A program made the position numbers and the translations under genes. Under the pieces are notes generated by a model. It searched no databases. It was not told where the DNA came from and saw only the letters and a list, made by a program, of their open reading frames with translations. Source: DASRDU01 sp046331565 (GTDB lineage: Bacteria; Acidobacteriota; Blastocatellia; RBC074). Taken from it: 64,000 bases of DNA. Positions 35,113-45,926 of the stretch are shown in pieces. The stretch covers positions 1,674,001 through 1,738,000 of the forward strand of contig JAXLQP010000002.1 of assembly GCA_046331565.1 (NCBI GenBank), in the 5' to 3' direction. Numbering within the stretch: the first letter of the stretch is position 1; each line of letters opens with the position of its first letter.

Positions 35113-37317
35113 TCAGGGTTCAAGCGTGAAAGCCGCCGAGCGGCTGACTGTGCCTTTGGCATCGCTGACTGAAATCCTGAGTTCATAGCTGCCCGGATTC
35201 AGGCTTTCCAGCGGCAGCGCGCTTGCGTACTGAATGCGCCCCTGCTTGTCAGGCGCGGTCAGTTTGAGCGCCACACTGGCCAGCGGTTTGCCGCTCTGCA
35301 ACACTTCAAGCGTCAGCTTCGGAACCTCTGAGGTTCCCTTTGCCGGGTAGACATTGAAATAAAAGCCCATCTGCTTTCCCGATTTATGCACCGGCTCACC
35401 CAGGTTCGGGTAAACAAGCAACTGATCGGCCACCACAAACGGGCTGTCCATTTTTTCCTTGAGCTGTTCAGCGCGCTGAATGATGGAAATGCTGCTCAGG
35501 CGCAGCCGGTTTTCATCGGCGTCAGGAACTTCGACTTTCGTTCTGCTGACTGAAGCCTTGTTGTTGAGGGCATCGTAAGCGACGGCTTCGATTTCGTATT
35601 TGCCGGGCGGCAGTTTCGCTTCGCGGTAAAAGAGAATCTTTCCCTTCTTCGCCGCGTCCAGCGATTTGAGCGCGCCGACCAGCACGTAATGATAACTGAG
35701 TTTGTCCACGACCTGCTTTGCCTGATCGCGGATCAGCGCCACGATGCTGAAATCGGTGCTGTAAATCTTTTTCTCTTTATCCTCGGCAAAAGTGAAGGCG
35801 CTGGCCGGAACCTCGACTTCAATGGCGGTGCGCCCGATCTGACCGGCTTCAGGGAAATTCAGGCCGCCAGCCAGCAGCGGGAAATCCTTCGGCGGGTTCG
35901 GGCGATTGAGCGCGGCGAGCGGCAGAGCTTCGTAATAAAAGAGCGGCGAAGAGCCGGTCGGCGTAACGGCGTAATAGCCCTTGCGCGACTGAATCTCGAC
36001 ATCCGATCTTCTGACTTTGACGGTAATGTTTCTGAACTTCCCGTCATAGTTCTGATTGGTCGGCGCGTAAGTCAGCAGGTAATAGGTGTTCAGTTCCTCA
36101 TCAATCTGCTTCAGCTTCGGCGCAATTTTGTTGGTGTCGCCAATGAACTGGCCGCCGGTTTCAGTGGCAAGCTGCGTCAGCCCGCTTTGCGGGTCGTATT
36201 TGAGCAGGTCTTCGTTGCGTTCGAGTCCGGCAGTCAGCGGGCCTGAAGTGTTCATCGCGCGATCCAGCGTATCCATGCGTGTCCGCGAACGCCGTTCGAT
36301 TTCATCGCGGGTGCTTTTCAGCGTGCTTTCGGTGCGCAACCCTGCCGCGTCAATCGCATAAACGCTCACACTGGCGCGATTGGCCGAGTTGATGACCGAG
36401 CGAAAATGCTGCTGCACGTTGGGCGGCAGCGCCATCCCTTCAGAAAAGAAGATCACGGCCTTGCGGCCCGGCAGGCGGCGCATTGAATTGACGATGGCCA
36501 GCAGACTGTTGGTCGTCGCATAGCCCTGCTGATCGCGTTGCAGCACCTCGAAGGTTTCAGCCGTGCGCTGCTGCATCTCGGCAAACTGCTGATCAACTCT
36601 GGCCGCGCCTGCCGCGCTGCCTGCGGCTCCGGCGGCGGCGCCATTGCCTGCGGCCCCGGCTGATTGCGCGGCGTTTTCAGCCGCAACAATGGCGGCGGCG
36701 CGCTGCGATGCGCTTTCGGCGCTGCCCGGCGCAACCTGTGCGGCTTCGAACGACGATGAGGCCAGCGAGCCTGCGCGCTCAACGGCTCGCTTCACCAGAC
36801 CAATATCGGTCGTGTAATTCTGAATCGTGTTGAGTGACAGGTTGATGGCGAAGACGCCGACAAAACTGCCGAGGTTCGCGTTCTCGCCAACGTAGCTGAG
36901 CGCCGCATCCATGGCCCGCTTGCGCGCATCGGTCGAAAGCCGGTCAAAGACCAGCGCAACCACGCTGACGCCCACATCCGGGTCAGCTTTCCTGTCGGCA
37001 GTGACCGTGCTGGCAGCGGTCGGCGCGGCTGCGGTTTCAGTCGCCTTCTCGCTGCGGACTGAACCGCGCGTCACCAGCCGGAATGATTCAACCGGCTGCC
37101 GGACGCCGTCTTCCAGCACTTCAAAATCATCGCGCTTCAGATCAGCCACCGTGCGGCCTTTTTTATCTCTGACGATGACATCAAGCTGCACTTCGCTCGA
37201 ACTGATCCGCAATCTTTCGTCCTGCTGAAAACCCGCGAACGGTGTCCGGCTGAAAGCTGGCAGCAGGGACGAGACAATCAGAATGACAGCCAGCAGCAAC
37301 GTAATCTGAAGACGCAT
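35113..37317 (-). CDS. Secreted VWA-domain protein (acidobacterial type)
   Basis: 734 residues from the ATG at 37317 (MRLQITLLLAVILIVSS signal peptide), with GGAG 10 nt upstream. The N-terminal segment LDVIVRDKKGRTVADLKRDDF is the family's typical opening. The VWA domain starts around SVVALVFDRLST, with a degenerate MIDAS motif, and contains a long Ala/Gly-rich insertion. The last 300 residues are beta-rich. The family is abundant in Acidobacteriota and is probably periplasmic or surface-exposed. It is co-transcribed with the ASPIC/UnbV gene 1 bp downstream and divergent from a second ASPIC/UnbV gene. Confidence 0.88.
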   Translation of the reverse strand: MRLQITLLLAVILIVSSLLPAFSRTPFAGFQQDERLRISSSEVQLDVIVRDKKGRTVADLKRDDFEVLEDGVRQPVESFRLVTRGSVRSEKATETAAAPTAASTVTADRKADPDVGVSVVALVFDRLSTDARKRAMDAALSYVGENANLGSFVGVFAINLSLNTIQNYTTDIGLVKRAVERAGSLASSSFEAAQVAPGSAESASQRAAAIVAAENAAQSAGAAGNGAAAGAAGSAAGAARVDQQFAEMQQRTAETFEVLQRDQQGYATTNSLLAIVNSMRRLPGRKAVIFFSEGMALPPNVQQHFRSVINSANRASVSVYAIDAAGLRTESTLKSTRDEIERRSRTRMDTLDRAMNTSGPLTAGLERNEDLLKYDPQSGLTQLATETGGQFIGDTNKIAPKLKQIDEELNTYYLLTYAPTNQNYDGKFRNITVKVRRSDVEIQSRKGYYAVTPTGSSPLFYYEALPLAALNRPNPPKDFPLLAGGLNFPEAGQIGRTAIEVEVPASAFTFAEDKEKKIYSTDFSIVALIRDQAKQVVDKLSYHYVLVGALKSLDAAKKGKILFYREAKLPPGKYEIEAVAYDALNNKASVSRTKVEVPDADENRLRLSSISIIQRAEQLKEKMDSPFVVADQLLVYPNLGEPVHKSGKQMGFYFNVYPAKGTSEVPKLTLEVLQSGKPLASVALKLTAPDKQGRIQYASALPLESLNPGSYELRISVSDAKGTVSRSAAFTLEP

Positions 37318-37513
37318 GACTGGAAATCTCCGCTGAAAATGGCGCTGGAATCGGCGCAAATTATGGAATGACGACGGCGCTATGATATGCGATCCGGGCA
37401 GCATTGTCATTGCTTGCGAGGCCTTTCCTGCCGCTGTATATTGGCTGCGGATTTCAATCCGTCCTGTCCGGTCGGCGGTTATCAATGACTCTCTCAGGCA
37501 GCATTTGCGACCC

Positions 37514-39217
37514 ATGAAAAAACTATTTCTGTTCTTCTCCGGCCTGTTTGCCCTGACGCTGTGTGCCTCGTCACCGTCACACTCGCAATCAGCCGTTCAG
37601 ACGGTCACTTTTGAGGAAGTGCCGGCCAGCAAAAGCGGCATTACGTGGGTTCACGACAACGGTCGTTCTGATCAGCGCCACCTGCCTGAAACCTGCGGCG
37701 GCGGCGGATTGTTTTTCGATTATGACAATGACGGCTGGATGGACATTTACTTCGTCAACAGCGGCCCGTCAGATTTCTATTCGCCCAAAGCTCCGATCAG
37801 AAACGCGCTCTACCGCAACAATCACGACGGCACTTTCACTGATGTCACTGAAAAAGCCGGAGTCGCGTGCGGAAAGATGGGGCATTTCGGAATGGGCGCG
37901 GCTGCGGCTGATTTTGACGGTGACGGCTGGCAGGATTTGTACGTCACCAATTACGGCAAAAACGTGCTGTTTCGCAACAACGGCAACGGCACGTTTACTG
38001 ACATTACCGACAACGCCGGAGTCGGCGCGCCCAACTGGTCAACCTGCGCGACGTGGTTTGATTATGACAACGACGGCAAACTCGATCTGTTTGTCTCAAG
38101 CTTTGTGCAATACAGCGCGGCGGGCAATATTTTCTGCGGCGATAACAAGCAGGGCCGCCGTTATTACTGCATCCCGCGCGTTTTCAAACCGCGTCCGAGC
38201 TTTCTCTTTCACAACGATGGCAATGGCAAATTCAGCGACGTCAGCAAAGCGTCGGGCATTGCTGCCGCACCCGGCAAATCGTTTGGCGCAATCGCCACGG
38301 ACATCAACAACGACGGGCTGATGGATCTGTTTGTCGCCAACGACACGACGGCCAATCACCTGTTCGTCAATAAAGGCGGCGGTAAATTTGAAGAGATCGG
38401 CCTTGCGTCAGGCGTCGGGTACAGCGAATCGGGCAGCCCGCGTTCAGGCATGGGCGTTGACGCTGCCGATTATGACAATGACGGCTGGCAGGATTTGTTC
38501 GTCGCCAACATTGATCAGGAACTGTTCAGTCTTTATCACAACGAAAAAGACCTGACCTTTACCGATCAGGCCGGTGAAATCGGGCAGGCCACGCGGCTGC
38601 TGTCGGGCTGGGGGCTGAAGTTTTTTGACTACGACAATGACGGCGACCCCGATCTGTTTTTAGCCAACGGCCATCCCGACGATATGGTTGAGATGCAGGT
38701 GTCGAAGGTGAAATACAAAGAGCCGCTGATGATGTTCGAGAATATCAACAGTAAATTCAAAAACGTCAGCGCGCAGTCCGGCGAGGTTTTCAAAAAGGAC
38801 TTCCCTGCTCGCGGCATGTCGGTCGGTGATTTCGACAATGACGGCGACCTTGATCTGCTGATCATCAACAATGGCGAAGCGCCGGTGCTGCTGCGCAATG
38901 AAGGCGGCAATAAAAACAACTGGCTTGGTCTGAACCTCGTTGCGACAAAGAGCAATCCCGGCGCGGTCGGCGCCATCATCACGTGGACTGCCGGAGGCGT
39001 GAAGCGTTCGCGTCTGAAAACAAGCGGCGGCAGCTATCTCGCTTCGCACGACCCGCGCGAAATTCTCGGTTTCGGCAAAGCCGCAAGGATTGACAGCCTC
39101 GAAATCAAATGGCCGAGCGGCAAAGTGGACAAGCTGACCAGCCTGCCCGTCAACACCTACGTCAGAATCGTTGAAGGCGAAGGCGTGGCAAAGAACGTCG
39201 CCACGGCTGCAAAGTAA
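37514..39217 (+). CDS. Secreted FG-GAP/VCBS-repeat protein with ASPIC/UnbV domain
   Basis: 567 residues from the ATG at 37514 (MKKLFLFFSGLFALTLC signal). Seven or so VCBS/FG-GAP calcium-binding repeats (DYDNDGWMDIYFVNSG, DFDGDGWQDLYVTNYG, DFDNDGDLDLLIINNG) lead into the ASPIC/UnbV domain (NNWLGLNLVATKSNPGAVGA). It lacks the TPR part of its relative at 32820. The 196-bp divergent spacer from the VWA gene should hold both promoters. Confidence 0.92.
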   Translation: MKKLFLFFSGLFALTLCASSPSHSQSAVQTVTFEEVPASKSGITWVHDNGRSDQRHLPETCGGGGLFFDYDNDGWMDIYFVNSGPSDFYSPKAPIRNALYRNNHDGTFTDVTEKAGVACGKMGHFGMGAAAADFDGDGWQDLYVTNYGKNVLFRNNGNGTFTDITDNAGVGAPNWSTCATWFDYDNDGKLDLFVSSFVQYSAAGNIFCGDNKQGRRYYCIPRVFKPRPSFLFHNDGNGKFSDVSKASGIAAAPGKSFGAIATDINNDGLMDLFVANDTTANHLFVNKGGGKFEEIGLASGVGYSESGSPRSGMGVDAADYDNDGWQDLFVANIDQELFSLYHNEKDLTFTDQAGEIGQATRLLSGWGLKFFDYDNDGDPDLFLANGHPDDMVEMQVSKVKYKEPLMMFENINSKFKNVSAQSGEVFKKDFPARGMSVGDFDNDGDLDLLIINNGEAPVLLRNEGGNKNNWLGLNLVATKSNPGAVGAIITWTAGGVKRSRLKTSGGSYLASHDPREILGFGKAARIDSLEIKWPSGKVDKLTSLPVNTYVRIVEGEGVAKNVATAAK

Positions 39218-39245
39218 AAAAACATCACGAGGAGAACCCCAACAA

Positions 39246-40169
39246 ATGGAACGACGAGATTTCATCAGGACTGCCGCCGGAATCACGCTTGGCGCAGTGG
39301 CCGCAGACAGCGCCGCGATTGAAAGCAGCGCAGCCCCGGTAAAACCGAAAGGCAAATATCACATTCGTTACGCGCCGCATCTGACGATTCTGAGCGATCA
39401 GAAAAGACCCGATTACCTGACCATTCCGCAGCGGCTCGAACTCGTGGCCGAACACGGCTTCGATGCGGTCGAATACAACAGCCTCTATCAGCACCCGTTC
39501 AGCGAAATCGAAGAGATCAGAAAGAAGATGGACAGCCTCGGCATCGAGATGGGCATTTTCGTCTGCAATCCCGACGGCTGGACTGATGCCGGAGTCGTCA
39601 ATCCGAAACACCACGAGAAGTTTCTGCAACAGGTCAGGCGCGCCATCGAGATTCACAAAATCATCGGCAACCGTTCAGTCACGACGCTGACCGGGATGGC
39701 TGTGCCGGGGATGTCGCGCAGCGTCGCGCGCGCCAACATCGTTGACGGCTTCAAAAAAGCGGCTGACCTGCTCGCGCCGACAAAACTGCGGCTCGTCGTC
39801 GAACCGCTCAATCACCTTGACCATCCGGGTTTTTATATGACCCACGCGGATGAGTTGTATGAAGTGATTGATCGCGTGAACAGCCCGAACGTGCGAATGC
39901 TCTTTGATCTTTATCACCTGCAGATCACGCAGGGTAATTTAATCAACAGCTTCCGCCAGTGTGTGAAACTGGTCGGCTACATTCAGAGCGGCGATGTGCC
40001 GGGCCGTAAGGAACCAGGCACCGGTGAAGTCAATTATCGCAACGTGCTGAAGGCAATTTACGATGCCGGATACACTGACATTCTCGGCATGGAACACGGC
40101 ACTTCGCTGCCCGGCAGGGACGGAGTGCTGAAGATGTTTGAGGCTTACAAGCAGGCCGACGCCTGGTAA
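39246..40169 (+). CDS. Tat-exported sugar phosphate isomerase/epimerase-like TIM barrel (hydroxypyruvate isomerase family)
   Basis: 307 residues from the ATG at 39246, 28 bp after the ASPIC/UnbV stop, with GAGGAG upstream. MERRDFIRTAAGITLGAVAA is a twin-arginine signal. The AP-endonuclease-2 TIM barrel follows, with metal ligands in VVEPLNHLDHPG, MLFDLYHLQ, IQSGDVPGR and GMEHG. The layout matches the Hyi/Otn hydroxypyruvate isomerase branch. The substrate is uncertain. Confidence 0.88.
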   Translation: MERRDFIRTAAGITLGAVAADSAAIESSAAPVKPKGKYHIRYAPHLTILSDQKRPDYLTIPQRLELVAEHGFDAVEYNSLYQHPFSEIEEIRKKMDSLGIEMGIFVCNPDGWTDAGVVNPKHHEKFLQQVRRAIEIHKIIGNRSVTTLTGMAVPGMSRSVARANIVDGFKKAADLLAPTKLRLVVEPLNHLDHPGFYMTHADELYEVIDRVNSPNVRMLFDLYHLQITQGNLINSFRQCVKLVGYIQSGDVPGRKEPGTGEVNYRNVLKAIYDAGYTDILGMEHGTSLPGRDGVLKMFEAYKQADAW

Positions 40170-40332
40170 GCCGCCACTGCCGGAACCGCACGGAACCGCG
40201 CGCCCGCCCCGAACGTAAATCTGCACGTCAGTTGAAATCCTCTTCACTGCGGCTGCCACAGATTCAGAATCATCACAGGCAGCCGCAGCAATTTCATCAG
40301 CTCAGATTGAACTTCCGGCGAAAGGACTGATT

Positions 40333-42453
40333 ATGAGAAAGCTGACGTGTGCTTTGTCTTTGATCACAGCCCTGTTTTTTGGAACCACTATGATTAATGC
40401 TCAGGACGATTCCGTTCCCGTCAAACCGCCCGTCGCCCGCAAAGCGCCGAAAACAACCACGACGCACGGCGACACGCTGACCGACGATTATTTCTGGCTG
40501 CGCGAAAAGAGCAGCCCCGAAGTCATCAAATTTCTTGAAGACGAAAACAAATACACCGATGCGGTGATGAAACCGACCGAAGCGTTTCAGGAGTCGCTTT
40601 ATAAGGAGATGCTCGCGCGCATCAGGGAAACCGATCTGAGCGTGCCGGTGAAGGACGGCGAGTATTTTTATTATTCGCGCACCGAGCAGGGCAAACAATA
40701 CCCGATCTTCTGCCGCAAAAAAGGCAGTCTGAAATCGCCGGAAGAGATCACGCTTGACGTGAATGAACTGGCCGCAGGCAAAAAGTTCATGTCAGTTGGC
40801 TCATACAATATCAGCGATGACGGCCACCTGCTGGCTTATTCAACCGATGACACAGGCTTTCGTCAGTACAAGCTGTTCGTCAAGGATCTGCGCACCAGTC
40901 AGACCACGCCTGCGATTGCCGAGCGCGTAACTTCGGTCGCGTGGGCGGCTGACAACAAAACGCTCTTTTACACGACCGAAGACGCGGTGACGAAACGCTC
41001 TGACAAATTCTTTCGCCAGGCGCTTGGTCAGACAACAGGTGAACTGCTCTTTGAAGAGAAGGATGAACTCTATCGCATCTTTGCCGGAAAGAGCCGCAGC
41101 AAAAGCTACATCTTTCTGACTTCGGCGAGTTCGACGACTTCAGAGACGCGCTACCTTGCGGCTGACAAACCGACCGGCGCGCTCAGGGTGCTGCTGCCGC
41201 GCGAACAGAATCACGAATATTACGTGGATCATCACGGCCAGTATTTTTACATTCGCACGAACGACAAGGGCCGCAACTTCCGTCTCGTCACTGCGCCGGT
41301 GAGCGATCCTGACAAAAAGAACTGGAAGGAAGTGCTGCCGCATCGTGACGCGGTGATGCTTGAAGACATTGACTGCTTCGCAGGGCATCTGGTGATTTAC
41401 GAACGCGAGAACGGTTTGCAGAAACTCAAGATCACCGACCTCGCCAGCAACAAATCGCATTACATCGAATTTCCCGAACCCGTCTATTCAGCCTTTGGCA
41501 ATGCCAACCCGGAATTCAACACCACGAAGTTCCGCTTCAGCTACCAGTCATTCATCACGCCGAATTCGATCTTCGAATATGACGTGAAGACGCGACAGCG
41601 CGAACTGCTCAAGGAACAACCGGTGCTTGGCGGTTATGACCGCACGCAGTACCTGTCAGAGCGCGTTTATGCGACGGCGTCAGACGGCACGAAGGTTCCG
41701 ATTTCGCTCGTTTATAGAAAAGGCGTGAAGCGCGACGGCAGCGCGCCGATGCTGCTTTACGCTTACGGTTCGTATGGCATTTCAATGCCGGTCAGCTTTT
41801 CGTCAACCCGGCTGAGCCTGCTTGATCGCGGCGTGGTTTACGCGCTCGCCCACATTCGCGGCGGCGGCGATATGGGCAAAATCTGGCACGAGCAGGGTCG
41901 GCTGATGCACAAGAAAAACACCTTCACCGACTTCATCGCCTGCGCCGAACATCTGATTAAGGAGAAGTACACGAACAAAGACCGGCTGGTGATTCAGGGC
42001 GGCAGCGCCGGAGGGCTGCTGATGGGCGCAGTCACCAATCTGCGGCCTGATTTATTCAAAGCCGTCGTGTCGCAGGTGCCGTTTGTGGACGTGATGAACA
42101 CGATGCTTGATGCGTCACTGCCGCTGACGGTGGGCGAGTATCTGGAATGGGGCAACCCGAACGAGAAGGAAGCATACTTTTACATGAAGTCTTATTCGCC
42201 TTACGACAATATCGAAGCGAAGAATTACCCGAACATTCTGGTCAAGACTTCGCTCAACGACAGTCAGGTGATGTACTGGGAACCGGCAAAGTATGTGGCG
42301 AAGCTGCGCGCGATGAAGACGGATCAAAACGTGCTGCTGCTCAAAACCAATATGGGCGCGGGTCACGGCGGCGCTTCGGGTCGTTACGATGCGCTGAAGG
42401 AAGCGGCGTTTGATTACGCGTACATTCTCACTCAGGTAAGCATTACGAAATAA
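40333..42453 (+). CDS. Prolyl oligopeptidase (S9A), secreted
   Basis: 706 residues, ATG with AAAGGA 8 nt upstream. A signal peptide (LSLITALFFGTTMINAQ) is followed by an N-terminal helical cap and 7-bladed propeller, then a C-terminal hydrolase. The triad is Ser558 (QGGSAGGLL), Asp643 (SLNDSQV) and His678 (GAGHGGASG). It cleaves after proline, or like oligopeptidase B after basic residues (unresolved). The length fits the family. Confidence 0.95.
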   Translation: MRKLTCALSLITALFFGTTMINAQDDSVPVKPPVARKAPKTTTTHGDTLTDDYFWLREKSSPEVIKFLEDENKYTDAVMKPTEAFQESLYKEMLARIRETDLSVPVKDGEYFYYSRTEQGKQYPIFCRKKGSLKSPEEITLDVNELAAGKKFMSVGSYNISDDGHLLAYSTDDTGFRQYKLFVKDLRTSQTTPAIAERVTSVAWAADNKTLFYTTEDAVTKRSDKFFRQALGQTTGELLFEEKDELYRIFAGKSRSKSYIFLTSASSTTSETRYLAADKPTGALRVLLPREQNHEYYVDHHGQYFYIRTNDKGRNFRLVTAPVSDPDKKNWKEVLPHRDAVMLEDIDCFAGHLVIYERENGLQKLKITDLASNKSHYIEFPEPVYSAFGNANPEFNTTKFRFSYQSFITPNSIFEYDVKTRQRELLKEQPVLGGYDRTQYLSERVYATASDGTKVPISLVYRKGVKRDGSAPMLLYAYGSYGISMPVSFSSTRLSLLDRGVVYALAHIRGGGDMGKIWHEQGRLMHKKNTFTDFIACAEHLIKEKYTNKDRLVIQGGSAGGLLMGAVTNLRPDLFKAVVSQVPFVDVMNTMLDASLPLTVGEYLEWGNPNEKEAYFYMKSYSPYDNIEAKNYPNILVKTSLNDSQVMYWEPAKYVAKLRAMKTDQNVLLLKTNMGAGHGGASGRYDALKEAAFDYAYILTQVSITK

Positions 42454-42500
42454 CTGATATCGAAGCGGACATCATCGGAGCCACGACTACACACTCATTA

Positions 42501-42594
42501 CCGGAAGACGGTGTTTGGAGTTCCAGCTTTGGCTGGCTGGTATGAGTTCACAATACAGCCAGCTAAAGCTGGAACTCCAAACACCGTCTTCCGG
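42501..42594. repeat. 39-bp inverted repeat, one mismatch
   Basis: The arm at 42501-42539 (CCGGAAGACGGTGTTTGGAG then TTCCAGCTTTGGCTGGCTG) pairs with 42556-42594 with a single mismatch and a 16-nt loop. It lies 47 bp after the oligopeptidase stop, in the convergent spacer before the immunity-like gene, and could serve both transcripts. Confidence 0.9.
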
Positions 42595-42637
42595 CGTAAC
42601 CTGATTTGCTCAATGGCTCAATCCGGTGTGCCCTGAT

Positions 42638-43042
42638 TCAGATCTCATCAATCTCGGCCAGCAGTTCAGGATCAGCATTCACTGGCACTGTGAAATACCA
42701 CCAGTTTTTCTGCGGCGTCCAGCCTTCTCCTTCCGCGACTTCATCACCCCACAGACATTTGCCTGCGGGACGTGTGACAGATTTCATTGCGGCATCAGCC
42801 TGGCGCACGCGGTCAGTGACAGCCGCGCGCGCGGCGGGCGTGGCAACGGCGAGGGCGTCTTCAAGAAGCTGGCGCGCATCCAGATCGTTCAGGTAATCAT
42901 CAAGTCCGAGCGTGTATCCTGCGCTGACTGCGTCAACGATCTGTTCCCATTGTTCAAGCAGGCCGTCAAGCCCGCCTGCCACGATGCCTGGCGGGCAGCC
43001 TTTCTCCTGCAAATACCGGCGCACCGGATCGTCTGCCGTCAT
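42638..43042 (-). CDS. Hypothetical cytoplasmic protein, possible immunity partner
   Basis: 134 residues, no signal peptide or membrane helix. It starts with AAAGGAAC 11 nt upstream. It is acidic and helical, with the conserved-looking blocks AGYTLGLDDYLNDLDARQLL, GKCLWGDEV and TPQKNWWYFTVP. It follows the lipoprotein gene by 15 bp on the same strand. If the lipoprotein is a nuclease-type toxin, this would fit as its cognate immunity protein. Position, size and acidity are the only grounds. Confidence 0.6.
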   Translation of the reverse strand: MTADDPVRRYLQEKGCPPGIVAGGLDGLLEQWEQIVDAVSAGYTLGLDDYLNDLDARQLLEDALAVATPAARAAVTDRVRQADAAMKSVTRPAGKCLWGDEVAEGEGWTPQKNWWYFTVPVNADPELLAEIDEI

Positions 43043-43057
43043 AGCTTCAGGTTCCTT

Positions 43058-43504
43058 TCAGTGTGAGCGTTTGAGTTGCCGACGAAAGTAAGCTTCACCA
43101 TCATTCGGTTTGAAAAAGGTGCGAATCGTCAGGTCATCATTGAAGGCGAGAAACGCGCCGCTTTTTCGGTCAAAGCGCGTCGCCACACCGTCAGCGCGTT
43201 TGGACTCAAGCACATCGCCACCCGCCGGACGGTCGCGCAGCGATTGCGCCAGGCGCAGGTATTCAGCCTTTGAGATCGCCCCGAATTCGCTGCCGTGTTT
43301 GTCGTAATGCTCATCAAGATTGCGTTTCGCGCGAAAGCCGATGTCGGTCTGAATGACCGGACTGCCTTGCTGCGCAGCGGCAGATGACGACTGCGGCTGT
43401 GAGGCCGGAATGGTCGCTGTCCGTGTGGCTGTCGAGCGACACGAAACCAGCAGCAGGCCGCACGCAAAGGCCGTTACCAGCAACACAGAGGCAATAATTT
43501 TCAT
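43058..43504 (-). CDS. Lipoprotein with polymorphic-toxin-like (BECR RNase-type) C-terminal domain
   Basis: 148 residues with a lipoprotein signal (LLLVSC, lipobox Cys22) and a short Ser/Ala/Gln linker. The C-terminal 90 residues carry LDEHYDKHGSEFG, EYLRLAQSL, ATRFDRKSGAFLAF and TIRTFFKPNDGEAYF. In my memory these match C-terminal toxin domains of the barnase/EndoU/colicin-E5/RelE-like group seen in polymorphic toxins. Here the domain stands alone on a lipid anchor. It is followed by a small acidic protein that may be its immunity partner. The match needs profile confirmation. Confidence 0.6.
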   Translation of the reverse strand: MKIIASVLLVTAFACGLLLVSCRSTATRTATIPASQPQSSSAAAQQGSPVIQTDIGFRAKRNLDEHYDKHGSEFGAISKAEYLRLAQSLRDRPAGGDVLESKRADGVATRFDRKSGAFLAFNDDLTIRTFFKPNDGEAYFRRQLKRSH

Positions 43505-43656
43505 TTATGGTTTCTCCGGTCTCTCAAGGTTGACGGCTGCGCGCACGAAACTTAACATCGCTGCGTCACGCTGGCGTCGCCTGAGTATCCTTCCATCAGT
43601 TGCACGCGGCAAGAGCTGTCATCAGAAGTTATCATCACCTCAACAGGAGCATTCCC

Positions 43657-45381
<1,725 letters not shown>

Positions 45382-45391
45382 GTCGTCGCTT

Positions 45392-45889
45392 ATGGATTCA
45401 GTCGTCACCTCGACAACTCAGGAAGTTTTTCTGCGACTGTCGGCGGCAGTGGCTATCGGCAGCGTCATCGGCCTGAACCGCGAACTGCACAGCAAGCCTG
45501 CCGGATTGCGCACGCACGCGCTGGTGACGCTCGGTTCAGCAGTGGCGACGCTGGCCTGCATTCATTACGAAATGACAAACCACCTGCCGGGCCTTGACGC
45601 GCTGAGCCGCGTTATTCAGGGCATCATCACCGGCATCGGCTTTCTGGGCGCGGGCGTCATCATGCGCGAACAGAGCAGCAGCCGCATTCACGGCCTGACG
45701 ACAGCGGCCACCATCTGGGTGGCAGCGAGTCTGGGCATTGTCTGCGCGATTGGACACTGGCAACTGGTGCTGCTGGCGACGGGCTGGGTGCTGGTCATTC
45801 TGGTGCTGGGCGGCACGCTCGAAAGGTTCATCTCGAAACTCTGGAAAAGAAATCAGGACGGCTCCGGCAGCGATCACGAAAGCTCCTGA
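45392..45889 (+). CDS. MgtC/SapB family membrane protein
   Basis: 165 residues, four membrane helices, starting 10 bp after the GMC stop. Family motifs are present: AVAIGSVIGLNRELHSKPAG, GLRTHALVTLGS and GIGFLGAGVI. MgtC proteins modulate ATP synthase or magnesium/acid adaptation in pathogens, and in free-living bacteria the role is unclear. The C-terminal regulatory domain seen in some members is absent. Confidence 0.92.
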   Translation: MDSVVTSTTQEVFLRLSAAVAIGSVIGLNRELHSKPAGLRTHALVTLGSAVATLACIHYEMTNHLPGLDALSRVIQGIITGIGFLGAGVIMREQSSSRIHGLTTAATIWVAASLGIVCAIGHWQLVLLATGWVLVILVLGGTLERFISKLWKRNQDGSGSDHESS

Positions 45890-45926
45890 AGCAGTGCTGC
45901 CAGCCGCACAGAACATCTGAGGCATT

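Noticed and set aside
35689..36246. 185-residue plus-strand frame opposite the VWA gene
   Set aside because: It is antisense to a well-supported secreted protein.
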